From: Fangia hongkongensis FSC776 = DSM 21703 | GTDB lineage: Bacteria; Pseudomonadota; Gammaproteobacteria; Francisellales; Francisellaceae | Length of the DNA stretch: 64,000 nucleotides | Reading direction: 5' to 3' | Assembly (NCBI RefSeq): GCF_000379445.1 | Contig: NZ_KB902239.1 | Location: forward strand, 218,024 to 282,023 | In this document: piece after piece, positions 45,070 to 54,365 of the stretch | Layout: each line of letters begins with the position of its first letter | Numbering within the stretch: the first letter of the stretch is position 1 | The notes under the pieces: generated by a model | Database searches by the model: none | Seen by the model: only the letters and a program-made list of their open reading frames with translations | Told to the model about the DNA's origin: nothing | Program-made: the position numbers and the translations under genes

Positions 45070-46107
45070 ATGAAAATTAATAATCAAAAATGGCTATATA
45101 CACTAAGACCTGATGCAAAAGTATCAAAAAGTAATTATACCTTAGAAGAAGATGAGGTTTTAGATAGTGACGATTTACAGGAAGGAGAGCTGATTATTAA
45201 GTCACTTTATTTCTCTGTAGATCCATACATGAGAATCCAGCAATCAGCCAAAGATAGCTGGGAGGCGCCTCATCCGTTAAACTCAGTGCAATTGGGTGGT
45301 GTAGTGGGTGAAGTAATTGCGATCAATGATAAAACAAGCAATCTTGTTGTCAGAGATAAAGTGCTTTCCTATAGCGGGTGGCAGAGCTATGCCAAGTGCA
45401 AAAGCAATGAGGTAACCCCCATAGATGAATCGCTCATCCATCAGCTATCTTATGCCTTAAGTATTCTTGGGATGCCAGGAAGAACTGCCTATTTTGGACT
45501 TTTTGATGCGGGTAGACCAAAGCCTGGGGAAACTCTTATTGTATCAGGAGCAGCTGGTGCTGTTGGTTCTATTGTTGCCCAGCTTGGATGCCTTGCTGGG
45601 TGTAATGTTATTGGTATTGTTGGTGGAGAAGAGAAATGCCAATATCTCAAAGAAAGGCTTGGCGTTAATGCTGTTATTGATTACAAGAAGCATGATAATT
45701 TGAAGGCAATGAATCAGGCCATTCAAGATATTGCCACCGATGGTATTGATGTCTATTTTGATAATGTAGGTGGTTACATTACCGATGCGGTAATTAATAA
45801 TATTAATGTTAGGGCAAGAATCGTCATTTGTGGGCAAATTTCACAATATTCTGGTGGCTTGGATCATCCTGAGCTAGGGCCAAGGTTTTTGCATAAGATG
45901 CTTTATAAACGTGCAACACTTCAAGGAATTCTTGCCCGTGATTTTGCGAATCGAAATCAAGAAATGATTAGTGCTTTAAGCAAAATGCTCAAAGCAGGAG
46001 AAATCCAATATAATGAAACCGTTATTAATGGATTTCATAACCTCCCAACAGCTTTAGCAATGCTATTTGAAGGGAAAAATACAGGTAAGTTAATTGTCAA
46101 AGCATAA
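45070..46107 (+). CDS. NADP-dependent MDR oxidoreductase (CurA/YncB-like)
   Basis: The 345-residue medium-chain reductase lacks zinc-ligand motifs and has the NADPH-binding block ETLIVSGAAGAVGSIVAQLG plus ILGMPGRTAYFGLFDAG, YFDNVGG and GQISQYSGG, typical of CurA/YncB and alkenal reductases. These cytoplasmic enzymes reduce double bonds of unsaturated aldehydes or ketones with NADPH. It interrupts the lipoprotein cluster between lpoB-like and CsgG-like genes and has no evident link to them. The physiological substrate is not known. Confidence 0.9.
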   Translation: MKINNQKWLYTLRPDAKVSKSNYTLEEDEVLDSDDLQEGELIIKSLYFSVDPYMRIQQSAKDSWEAPHPLNSVQLGGVVGEVIAINDKTSNLVVRDKVLSYSGWQSYAKCKSNEVTPIDESLIHQLSYALSILGMPGRTAYFGLFDAGRPKPGETLIVSGAAGAVGSIVAQLGCLAGCNVIGIVGGEEKCQYLKERLGVNAVIDYKKHDNLKAMNQAIQDIATDGIDVYFDNVGGYITDAVINNINVRARIVICGQISQYSGGLDHPELGPRFLHKMLYKRATLQGILARDFANRNQEMISALSKMLKAGEIQYNETVINGFHNLPTALAMLFEGKNTGKLIVKA

Positions 46108-46150
46108 ATGAGACGAAAGCCATCAATTGATAGCTGATATTGTTTAAATA

Positions 46151-47140
46151 ATGGATTCTAAGAATATGACTAAAAAATTAATACTACGCACAATGATGTT
46201 GGTGCTCGTTTTGTTGCCATTTTACTCTGCGGCGAATATCACGCAAAAAACAACTATGACCACAGCATATGGGAAAACATACCAAGATGCACTTCAGCAA
46301 GCCTTAACACAATCAATTGGCCAAGTTAAGGGGGTTTCAATTGATGCTGTTTGTGCCATCTTTAATAAGTTGAGTGTTACAAATGGCGTTGTTGTTATTG
46401 ATGGCGTACAAATGCCTGTAGAGTCATATCTAAACTCACAGGGTTTTATTTCCGCCATTAGAAGTGCCACAGGTGGGGTGATCGATAGCTACCGTGTTCA
46501 AAAAAGTGTGCAGAAAGATAAAATTTGGACGGTAACGGTTGAGGTGACGTATTCAGAGTATACATCGTTAGTTTCTAAAAAAGAGCAACAGAAAAATACC
46601 TTGGCTATTTTGCCATTTCAATTTTCACCCGGCAGCGTATCAGGAGAGCTAAACCCACTTCAACTGAGGGATCTTCTGTATCAAGACATACAAAATAAAC
46701 TCACTGCATCTTCATTATTTCGTGTGATGGATAGAAGTAATATCGACCAAAAGGCCTATGAAAAAGAAATGGCTTTAATTCTCTCAAATCGTACATCAAG
46801 TGAACAAAAGGCACGTTTTGGTGCTCAAGTTGGTGCAGATTATTTGCTGGTTGGCAATGTGCAGCGTTTGGTCTTTAAAAAAGTGAAAAAAGACTTCTAT
46901 GGTGGGGATTTTAGTCAATGGCATGTGCAAATGACTGTCAATTACAGATTGCTTGAAACTGCAACGATGCAAGTGTTAAAAACGGATAATATTCGTACAT
47001 CTATTTCGCCAAATGAGGTGAATAAAATACTTCAAGATCCAATGAACACAAAAGATGATGTTTTAAATCGTTTGGTGAGTGAAGCAGCGAGCCAATTAGC
47101 AGAAAGTGTATCAAGTTATCAACAGCTTAAGAAACAATAA
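46151..47140 (+). CDS. CsgG/LPP20-like envelope protein
   Basis: The 329-residue protein has an N-terminal signal segment (LILRTMMLVLVLLPFYSAA) without a lipobox Cys. An LPP20-like domain follows (TTAYGKTYQDALQQALTQSI), then a CsgG-like half with LAILPFQFSPG, LFRVMDRSNID and GADYLLVGNVQRL. It resembles FlgT and LpoB-associated proteins. A role in outer-membrane assembly with the neighbouring lipoproteins is likely, but the exact function is unknown. Its stop codon TAA shares one base with the ATG of the next gene, so the two are translationally coupled. Confidence 0.75.
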   Translation: MDSKNMTKKLILRTMMLVLVLLPFYSAANITQKTTMTTAYGKTYQDALQQALTQSIGQVKGVSIDAVCAIFNKLSVTNGVVVIDGVQMPVESYLNSQGFISAIRSATGGVIDSYRVQKSVQKDKIWTVTVEVTYSEYTSLVSKKEQQKNTLAILPFQFSPGSVSGELNPLQLRDLLYQDIQNKLTASSLFRVMDRSNIDQKAYEKEMALILSNRTSSEQKARFGAQVGADYLLVGNVQRLVFKKVKKDFYGGDFSQWHVQMTVNYRLLETATMQVLKTDNIRTSISPNEVNKILQDPMNTKDDVLNRLVSEAASQLAESVSSYQQLKKQ

Positions 47141-48528
47141 TGCGATATAAAAGTTACTCTCTTATTCAAGTTTTTCTGTTAATATTATCAGCGTTGTTAC
47201 TTTCATCTTGCGCAACCTTCAGTAGCGCCTATCCAAATAAAATGGCAAAAGCAAAAGCAGCACTTGATCAAGGTGATGCTAAAGGCGCTGAGAAGCAATT
47301 TGTTGATGAGATGGGCAAAAAGCCAGATGGCAAGCTTTATCTGTTGGAACAAGGGCGCCTAGATCAATTAAATGGGAATTATAAAGGCTCTAAAGAAGCG
47401 TATGAGAAAGTCATCTCTTCAGTGGCAACTAGCAAAATGGCCGCTAAAATTCAGGTGTCACATATTTTGCAAAATGCAGGTGCGATTCTGACAAATGATC
47501 GTGAGTTACCTTATAGCGTACCTGATTATGCCATGACCTTTTTGTATCCCTACCAAGCTTTAAATTATCTGGCAGAAAATGATTTAAGTGGTGCTTTGGT
47601 TGCAATCAGACAGCTTACAAATGCACAGTATTGGACGTATCAACAAAAGCTAATGGCTGGCGATTTGCAATCAAAATACAAAGCAAAAACAGACCAAGTT
47701 GGGATTTCGCAAGAAAAGCTAGGGCTTGATAAATCTAAAGAGCTAACAGCAATGTTTAAGGCAGCAAGTAAAATTGAAAATGCTTATGAAAATGGTTTTG
47801 GCTATTATTTAGCTGCTATTTTATATCAGGCGTTTGATAATAATTTTAACAATGCCTTTGTCTCGATTAAAGATGCCAAAAGACTTCTACCGGATAATCC
47901 TTATGTTGAGAGTACCTATCAGGAAATCAAAAGAGGTTTTGATGGCGGTCAGGCATATGAAGTTGATAAAGGGCGCTTGGTCATTATTTATGAGCAAGGG
48001 TTTGTGGAGCCAAAATCAGCATTTAAACTGCCATTATTTTTAGGAAGATTGGGTCTTCAAGAGATTGCTGTACCTTATTACTCATCACACTATCCATTAC
48101 TACCGCCTGCAAGCATTTATGTAACTGAAAACGGTAAAATTAAATCTAAAGGGCGCTCAGCTATTTTGGTGAATACGACACAAATGGCAACAAAGTCACT
48201 CTCTGAGGAATATTCGGTTATTATCACACGAGAGGTGATTCGTTTGGTGATCAAATCACTCGCTACTTTAGAGGCAAGTAATAAAGCAGGAGGCTGGGGA
48301 ACTTTAATTGGCTCTATTTACAGCTTTGTGACCGCGCAAGCAGATCAAAGAAGCTGGCTGCTGTTGCCAAATAATGTGCAATTATATGAAAAACAGTTTG
48401 CCAAAGGTCATTATGCAGTTGATATTCACGGAAGCGAATATCAGATAAACATCGTTCCTAATAAAACAACGCTTTTATGGGTGACTCAGATGGGCGCTTA
48501 CCATGCTAAGCACATGTTTGTGCTCTAA
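47140..48528 (+). CDS. COG3014-like lipoprotein with TPR-like repeats
   Basis: The 462-residue lipoprotein has a lipobox LLSSC (Cys24), helical repeat-like segments in the first two thirds (AKAALDQGDAKGAEKQF, YLLEQGRLDQLNGNYKGSKEAYE), and a C-terminal beta-rich part ending QRSWLLLPNNVQLYEKQFAKG. This pattern matches COG3014, an uncharacterised family that clusters with LpoB-like and CsgG/LPP20-like genes. It is coupled to the preceding gene by a one-base overlap. A role in peptidoglycan or outer-membrane maintenance is inferred from context only. Confidence 0.75.
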   Translation: MRYKSYSLIQVFLLILSALLLSSCATFSSAYPNKMAKAKAALDQGDAKGAEKQFVDEMGKKPDGKLYLLEQGRLDQLNGNYKGSKEAYEKVISSVATSKMAAKIQVSHILQNAGAILTNDRELPYSVPDYAMTFLYPYQALNYLAENDLSGALVAIRQLTNAQYWTYQQKLMAGDLQSKYKAKTDQVGISQEKLGLDKSKELTAMFKAASKIENAYENGFGYYLAAILYQAFDNNFNNAFVSIKDAKRLLPDNPYVESTYQEIKRGFDGGQAYEVDKGRLVIIYEQGFVEPKSAFKLPLFLGRLGLQEIAVPYYSSHYPLLPPASIYVTENGKIKSKGRSAILVNTTQMATKSLSEEYSVIITREVIRLVIKSLATLEASNKAGGWGTLIGSIYSFVTAQADQRSWLLLPNNVQLYEKQFAKGHYAVDIHGSEYQINIVPNKTTLLWVTQMGAYHAKHMFVL

Positions 48529-48551
48529 GGTGAAGTGAATGCTATCTTCGA

Positions 48552-48818
48552 TTATTCTGGTTTGGAATAAGCGTCTGGCTTTTCAGATCCTTCGCCAAAT
48601 AAAAACTTCTCCATTTCAGTCATAAGAAACTGTTTAGCCTCAGGTTCAAGCAAATTTAAACGATATTCATTGATAAGAATGGTTTGATGCTCTAGCCATT
48701 TTGACCACGCTTCTTGTGATATCTCGCCCAATATTCTCTTTCCAAGCTTGCCAGGAATCGGTTGAAAGGCAAGTTTAGCCCCTTCTTTTTGTAATTTGTT
48801 GCAAAATACAGTTGCCAT
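48552..48818 (-). CDS. yggX: Probable Fe(2+)-trafficking protein YggX
   Basis: The 88-residue protein matches YggX: VFCNKLQKEGAKLAFQPIPG and GKRILGEISQEAWSKWLEHQ, then TILINEYRLN and FLFGEG. YggX helps iron handling and protects Fe-S clusters under oxidative stress; the conserved Cys6 is present. It converges on the COG3014-like gene with a 23-base gap. In many relatives it neighbours mutY; here it does not. Length is close to the usual 91. Confidence 0.94.
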   Translation of the reverse strand: MATVFCNKLQKEGAKLAFQPIPGKLGKRILGEISQEAWSKWLEHQTILINEYRLNLLEPEAKQFLMTEMEKFLFGEGSEKPDAYSKPE

Positions 48819-48993
48819 TTGTTGATAACCTATATGTGAAATTATGCTCGCATTTTAACATGATCACTATGAAGAAAATAGCGTAAAAGAAGTGTTTGTC
48901 TTTGGCGTTGATCTAAAATGAAATTTTTTAGCATCTTAGTGTATCTATTTGCCAATAGCTTTGGTAAAACTGTAGATTCCATGTAAATCAATC

Positions 48994-49018
48994 AACCTGA
49001 ATTTTGATAGCAAATTCA
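48994..49018 (+). repeat. Perfect hairpin upstream of thrA
   Basis: CCTGAATTT (48994-49002) and AAATTCAGG (49010-49018) pair perfectly around a seven-base loop. The element ends 30 bases before the thrA ATG. No T-run follows, so it is not a terminator; it could be an operator or a translation-control stem. No Thr/Ile-rich leader peptide is seen in the gap 48819-49048. Confidence 0.5.
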
Positions 49019-49048
49019 GGAAAATAAAATGAAGAAGGTTAAAACACA

Positions 49049-51490
49049 ATGGGACATGTTGTACATAAGTTCGGAGGAAGTAGTTTAGCAGATGCCAAAA
49101 AAATCCAGAATATTGCGAATATTATTAGTGGGATAAATGAAACCGTGGTGGTTTCTGCAATTGGCAAAACTACGCGAATGTTACAGCAATCCATTGATGC
49201 TGCTCTCAAAGTGCAAGCGTATGATGTGAGTTTAAAGCAAATATTATCGATACATTTAGATATTATAGAAAAGCTAGGTATACAAAAAAATCACCTTGAT
49301 GCGATCCTCAGGGAGGATATTGAACAAATCTCACAAATGTTAAAAACAATTTCATTGACAAAAATTTGCGCGGAGCCACTGAAGCATTTTATTTTAGGCT
49401 TTGGTGAGTTATGGTCTGCAAGGGTGCTAAATGCCTATTTAAATAGCCAGTCAATTCATTCAGAGTTTATTGATGCCTCAGATGTTCTTTATGTTGATGA
49501 TAGCAGTTTTCCTGTCAGTGTTGACTGGGAAAAAAGCCAAAGTCTTTTAAATGCATCTCTAGAAAATAGAGAAACTAAAGTACACATCATTACTGGGTTT
49601 ATTGCACAGAATCTAGAAGGGCAAAGAACCATTTTAGGGATGAATTGCAGTGATTATTCGGCAGCAATTTTTGCCAAGTTATTACAAGCAAAAAAACTCA
49701 TTATTTGGACAGATGTTGCAGGGGTTTATAGCGCCAATCCACAAGTAGTGCCGGAGGCAAGGCAGCTTCAAAGATTATCTTATAAAGAAGCATTGGAGCT
49801 TGCTTATTTTGGTGCTTCAGTTGTGCATCCATTAACCATAAACCCAATGATGGAAGAAGAAATTCCCATTTATATTAAAAGTAGTTTTGATCCGCAAAAT
49901 GCTGGAACAATTATCACACATCCACTGAAAGAGCCTTCAAAGGCAAAGTACTGGATTAAAGGGCTGACAAGCACTGCTGATGTTGCAATAATGCGCTTGC
50001 AAGGCGCTGGTATTATTGGCGTTTCAGGTATTGCAGCAAAGGTGTTTTCTATTTTAGAGCAACATGGTATTTCAGTCATGATGATTTCTCAATCCAGCTC
50101 TGAATATTCTATTTGTTTTGCAATACATAGTAAAATGGCCAATAAAGCAGTTCGAGCTTTAGAAAAAGGCTTTAAGGCTGAGATTGATAAGGGAGATATT
50201 GAGCATATCTACTGTGATAAAGGCTATGCGCTGATTACCGCTGTTGGTGATGGAATGCGTTCTCAGCCAGGTGCACTCTCGAAAGTGATTAAACCACTTG
50301 CTGATGCAAAAGTGAATATTCATGCGATTACGCAAGGCTCCTCAGAGCGAAGCATTACCGTTACAGTGCATGAATCTGATGAAGCATTAGCATTAAAATT
50401 AATTCATGCACAAGCGAAAAATGCACCGGTTATTGAGCTTGCTATTGGGATCATTGGTGTTGGTAATGTGGGTAAGGTATTGATTGAACAGATGCAAAAT
50501 CAATATTTAAGCTTGCTAGAGAAGAACTTGCGAATTCGTGTTGTCTGTATGATGAATTCAAAAAGGTTTATTCAAGGGGAGAACTTATTATTGGATAACT
50601 GGCATGAAGCGCTTCAAAGCCCAGAGAAAAAGGCAAACTTAGCTTTAATGAGCCAGAGTCTATTAAATACCCCTGTAGCACAGAAGGTGATTATTGATGC
50701 CAGTGCAAATTTGGAAGTGTCAGAGCATTATTTGGAGTTTCTTGATAATGGTATTCATGTGGTTACCCCAAATAAGCATGCTAACACACAAAGTATGGAG
50801 TATTACCGTGAATTAAGACAAGTTGCGCTTGATAATAATGTCAGTTTTAAATATGAAACAAATGTTTGCGCTGGCTTGCCACTTGTTAATACTTTGCAAA
50901 CTATTCAGTTGTGTGGTGATACAATAAATAAGATTCAAGGGGTGTTTTCAGGAACATTAAGCTTTATCTTTAATCAAATGAATCAGGGGAAAACTTTTGT
51001 TGATAGTTTAATGCTGGCATATGAAAAAGGCTATACTGAACCTGATCCACGAGAAGATTTATCAGGGATGGATGTTGCAAGAAAAGTGGTGTGTTTGGCA
51101 AGAGAAATTGGTCTATCGATTGAGCTCTCTGATATCGATGTGCAAAACCTGACACCTAAGGCGCTACAGGATGTGCCATTGGCTAAGTTCTTAAAAGAAA
51201 TAAAGCATTATGATCAAGAGGTTACTGACGGGCTATTGGCAATAAAACAAAAAGCAAAAGCACTTCATTTTATCGGTGAAATTGATGCTAAGGGTAAGAT
51301 TTCAGTTGGCGTGCAAGCGTGTGAAAATACAAGTCCATTTGCCGGCTTATCCAATGCAGATAATATGGTTTTGATATATTCAGACTATTACTGTCACTCA
51401 CCGATGGTTATCACAGGCGCCGGTGCTGGTGCGGAGGTAACAGCAGCAGGGGCATTTGGCGATGTGCTTTCTTTGGTTAACAGGATGTGA
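49049..51490 (+). CDS. thrA: Bifunctional aspartokinase/homoserine dehydrogenase I
   Basis: The 813-residue protein has an N-terminal aspartokinase (KFGGSSLADAKKI at residues 7-19, GFIAQNLEGQRTILGMNCSD), a central ACT pair (ISVMMISQSSSEYSI, VNIHAITQGSSERSI) and a C-terminal homoserine dehydrogenase (IGIIGVGNVGKVL, VTPNKHANT, EPDPREDLSGMDVARK). It catalyses the first and third steps from aspartate to threonine; the ACT domains give threonine feedback control. AAGG lies about ten bases before the ATG. It heads the order thrA-thrB-thrC, as in Escherichia coli. Confidence 0.97.
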   Translation: MGHVVHKFGGSSLADAKKIQNIANIISGINETVVVSAIGKTTRMLQQSIDAALKVQAYDVSLKQILSIHLDIIEKLGIQKNHLDAILREDIEQISQMLKTISLTKICAEPLKHFILGFGELWSARVLNAYLNSQSIHSEFIDASDVLYVDDSSFPVSVDWEKSQSLLNASLENRETKVHIITGFIAQNLEGQRTILGMNCSDYSAAIFAKLLQAKKLIIWTDVAGVYSANPQVVPEARQLQRLSYKEALELAYFGASVVHPLTINPMMEEEIPIYIKSSFDPQNAGTIITHPLKEPSKAKYWIKGLTSTADVAIMRLQGAGIIGVSGIAAKVFSILEQHGISVMMISQSSSEYSICFAIHSKMANKAVRALEKGFKAEIDKGDIEHIYCDKGYALITAVGDGMRSQPGALSKVIKPLADAKVNIHAITQGSSERSITVTVHESDEALALKLIHAQAKNAPVIELAIGIIGVGNVGKVLIEQMQNQYLSLLEKNLRIRVVCMMNSKRFIQGENLLLDNWHEALQSPEKKANLALMSQSLLNTPVAQKVIIDASANLEVSEHYLEFLDNGIHVVTPNKHANTQSMEYYRELRQVALDNNVSFKYETNVCAGLPLVNTLQTIQLCGDTINKIQGVFSGTLSFIFNQMNQGKTFVDSLMLAYEKGYTEPDPREDLSGMDVARKVVCLAREIGLSIELSDIDVQNLTPKALQDVPLAKFLKEIKHYDQEVTDGLLAIKQKAKALHFIGEIDAKGKISVGVQACENTSPFAGLSNADNMVLIYSDYYCHSPMVITGAGAGAEVTAAGAFGDVLSLVNRM

Positions 51491-51516
51491 TTTAGCATTA
51501 AAAAGGATTGTGATAA

Positions 51517-52485
51517 ATGATAAAAGTGAATGATAAGCTTCAAGTGGTAACAGCCTATGCCCCAGGAAGTAGCGCAAATTTTGCAGTTGGTTTTGATTTA
51601 ATTGGTTTTGCCGTGGCTGGTGTTGGCGATCGTGTCACACTTGAAAGACGAGAAGATGATCAGCTTCATATTAAAGAGATAACAGGGGTGGTGCCAGAGG
51701 GAGTGCTCCCTTTAGATGTAAAGAAAAATGTTGCTACAGCAGTGATAAGAAAGTTCTTAGCAGATTATAATTTACCTATTGGCTTTGATGTCAGCATCGA
51801 TAAAGGCATTCCTATGGGCTCTGGTATTGGTGGCTCTGCTGCCTCAAGTGTTGCGGCTATTTTAGCTGTGAATGCATTTTTAGATGCGCCTTTGAGTAAA
51901 GATCAGCTAATTGACTATGCAATATATGGTGAGAGTTTAATTTCAGGGGGTGTTTATCATGGCGATAATGCAGTGCCTTCTATGTTCGGTGGTTTAGTCC
52001 TTCTTCAAAGCTCCAAACCATGCCAGTTTGTGAAATTGCCAACATTAGGACTCTACGCTTTGATTGCTTGTCCTGAGATTGAAATCAAAACAAAAGAGGC
52101 AAGAAAACTCTTAGAGGCACCTTATGTTATAGGCGATGTTGTTAAACAATGTGCAAATCTTGCAGGTGTCATCAGCGCATTATATACAAATAATCTTTCG
52201 CTGTTACAAGATACACTTGAAGATCAATTGATTGAACCTAGAAGAAAGTCTTTGATTCCGGGATTTGATGCTCTAAAAGAGGCAGCAAAAAATAAAGGAG
52301 CGATTGGCGTTGGCATTTCAGGTTCTGGACCTGCTGTGTTTGCTATTGCCAGCACAAAAGGCGCGCTTGGTGAGATTGCTAAGGCAATGGATAATGTCTT
52401 TTTAGAGCGTCAAATTAATGTCAATTATTATATATCATCGCTTAATTGTGATGGTGGCTATATAGAGAGTAAGGTTGAGAAATAA
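51517..52485 (+). CDS. thrB: Homoserine kinase
   Basis: The 322-residue protein is a GHMP kinase. The ATP-binding motif PMGSGIGGSAASSVAA is at about residues 106-121, and the N-terminal AYAPGSSANFAVGFDLIGFA and C-terminal GVGISGSGPAVFAIAS are typical of homoserine kinase. It phosphorylates homoserine for threonine synthase. It starts 26 bases after thrA; its stop codon shares one base with the thrC start, so translation is coupled. Confidence 0.96.
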   Translation: MIKVNDKLQVVTAYAPGSSANFAVGFDLIGFAVAGVGDRVTLERREDDQLHIKEITGVVPEGVLPLDVKKNVATAVIRKFLADYNLPIGFDVSIDKGIPMGSGIGGSAASSVAAILAVNAFLDAPLSKDQLIDYAIYGESLISGGVYHGDNAVPSMFGGLVLLQSSKPCQFVKLPTLGLYALIACPEIEIKTKEARKLLEAPYVIGDVVKQCANLAGVISALYTNNLSLLQDTLEDQLIEPRRKSLIPGFDALKEAAKNKGAIGVGISGSGPAVFAIASTKGALGEIAKAMDNVFLERQINVNYYISSLNCDGGYIESKVEK

Positions 52486-53786
52486 TGAAATTTGTCAGTA
52501 CACGTAATTCAGAATTAAAAGTTAATTTGTCAGAAGCACTCCAAATGGGGTTGGCAAAAGATGGTGGGCTTTATATCCCTGAGTATTTTCCGCAATTTGA
52601 TTGGGAATCACTAGACCCCAATATCAGCTATCCAGATTTTGCTTGTCAATTACTGAAACCTTTTTTTAATGAGGATGAATTAAAAGAGAAGCTCCATCAA
52701 ATTTGTAAAGAGAGTTTTACATTTGAAGCGCCTGTTATCACGCTTGATGAGCATAATTATGTTTTAGAGCTTTTTCACGGTCCAACTTTGTCATTTAAAG
52801 ACTTTGGGGCGCGCTTTTTAGCTTCATGTTTAAGTCAGATAAAATCGAATAAAAGCTTCAGCATCTTGGTGGCAACTTCAGGAGACACAGGCTCTGCTGT
52901 GGCAGCTGCTTTTTACCAGAAGCCAAATATTAATGTGGTAGTGATGTTTCCAGAGGGAAAAATTTCACATAGGCAGGAGCGACAAATTACTTGCTGGGGC
53001 GATAATGTGCTTGCCTTATCTGTAAAGGGTAATTTTGATGATTGCCAAAGACTCGTTAAAGAAGCTTTTGGAGAGAACTGGTGGCATCAAAGAACATATC
53101 TAAATACTTCAAATAGCATTAACATTGGCCGTCTTTTGCCGCAGTCGACTTATTATGCTTATAGTGCGTGGCAGTTTTATCTAAAACATAAAAAACAGGC
53201 AAACTATATTGTCCCCTCTGGCAATATTGGTAATGTCACGGCATGTTTTTGGGCAAAAAAAATGGGGCTGCCAATAGGGGATATTGTGATCAGTCAAAAT
53301 GAAAATAATGTCATTGGGGAGTATCTTCAGACACAGCTGATGCCTAATAAGAAAAGTATTGAAACGCTGGCGAATGCTATGGATGTTGGCAAGCCCAGTA
53401 ACTTTGAGCGATTATCTAAATTACTTGGCAGTTTTGATGCATTTAAAGCAACGATTACAAGCTATAAAGCAGCGGATACAGAGATTATAGAGACAATCAA
53501 AAAAGCCAAAGAGAAATATAATTATATCGCTTGTCCCCATACGGCAACGGCTTTTTTTGCTAGAGAAAATCAACCCTCTGAGGAAAAACTAAAGCCTTAT
53601 ATCATGGTGGCAACGGCAGATCCTGCAAAGTTTAATGATGTTGTTGAACCTGCTCTAGAGGAAAAGGTTGAGCTTCCACAGCGTCTAAAGCTACTTTTAG
53701 AGAAAGAGCAAACTGCCAAGCATATTGCACCAGATATGCAAGAGCTAATGAATGTGTACTCAACTACATTTGATAAAATCCCTTAA
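52485..53786 (+). CDS. thrC: Threonine synthase
   Basis: The 433-residue enzyme is a PLP-dependent threonine synthase of the shorter Escherichia coli type. HGPTLSFKDFGARF has the PLP-binding Lys, and VATSGDTGSAVAAAF and SGNIGNVTACFWAKK are conserved. It converts phosphohomoserine to threonine. It ends two bases before the stop of the convergent DUF2141 gene. Length is normal (428 in Escherichia coli). Confidence 0.96.
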   Translation: MKFVSTRNSELKVNLSEALQMGLAKDGGLYIPEYFPQFDWESLDPNISYPDFACQLLKPFFNEDELKEKLHQICKESFTFEAPVITLDEHNYVLELFHGPTLSFKDFGARFLASCLSQIKSNKSFSILVATSGDTGSAVAAAFYQKPNINVVVMFPEGKISHRQERQITCWGDNVLALSVKGNFDDCQRLVKEAFGENWWHQRTYLNTSNSINIGRLLPQSTYYAYSAWQFYLKHKKQANYIVPSGNIGNVTACFWAKKMGLPIGDIVISQNENNVIGEYLQTQLMPNKKSIETLANAMDVGKPSNFERLSKLLGSFDAFKATITSYKAADTEIIETIKKAKEKYNYIACPHTATAFFARENQPSEEKLKPYIMVATADPAKFNDVVEPALEEKVELPQRLKLLLEKEQTAKHIAPDMQELMNVYSTTFDKIP

Positions 53787-53788
53787 TC

Positions 53789-54208
53789 TTAGGCATCATT
53801 TAGGGTGATCGTAACAGACTTTGTCTCATTTGCTTTGATCACAATAGCAGATTGCTGAAAGTTAGGTTTTGTAGCGCCGTTACTAAAACCATATTGCTCT
53901 GTCGGCATGCCAAGCCAGTTTTTATCAAGCTTGTCATTATCATTAGCATCATGAAAGCTCACAACAGCATATTTTCCTGCAGGCAGGTTTGTAAAGCTGG
54001 TTGTAATGGTGTTTGACAGGATAGGTTTGGATTTAGTGGCCTTATATTTATCCTCAGCCTTAGGGAAACCATCTTCTTTATTATAAATAGCCGTGATAAT
54101 TTGCCCCTTTGTGTTATTGATATTTTTAATAGTGACATTTAAAGTGCCTGCTACTGAGGCACTGACTCCCATAAAAAAAGCGATACAGGTGAAAATGTAT
54201 TTCTGCAT
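53789..54208 (-). CDS. Secreted DUF2141 protein
   Basis: The 139-residue protein has a signal peptide (MQKYIFTCIAFFMGVSASVAG) and a beta-sandwich DUF2141 domain: LNVTIKNINNTKGQIITAIY, GKYAVVSFHDANDNDKLDKN and LGMPTEQYGFSNGA. The DANDNDKLDKN segment looks like a calcium-binding loop. The family is periplasmic or secreted with no assigned function. It converges on thrC and is divergent from the TolC-like gene. It could be part of the adhesin export region, but that is speculation. Confidence 0.85.
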   Translation of the reverse strand: MQKYIFTCIAFFMGVSASVAGTLNVTIKNINNTKGQIITAIYNKEDGFPKAEDKYKATKSKPILSNTITTSFTNLPAGKYAVVSFHDANDNDKLDKNWLGMPTEQYGFSNGATKPNFQQSAIVIKANETKSVTITLNDA

Positions 54209-54365
54209 AAGATCATTCTCTTTAGTTTGATGGCTTATTCAATAGATTAAATCATTAGATTTTGTTTGTCGAAATATATTTGATTCATATTTGTAGCATC
54301 TGTCATAAATAGAGTAAAAATTTGAAAAAAGGGGCATTGTTATCTATGCTCAAAGGCACTAGGGA

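Noticed and set aside
49029..49088. A 19-codon upstream frame overlapping the thrA start
   Set aside because: It has no ribosome-binding site of its own; its AAGAAGG is best read as the thrA ribosome-binding site, and it has one Thr codon only, so it is not an attenuator leader.
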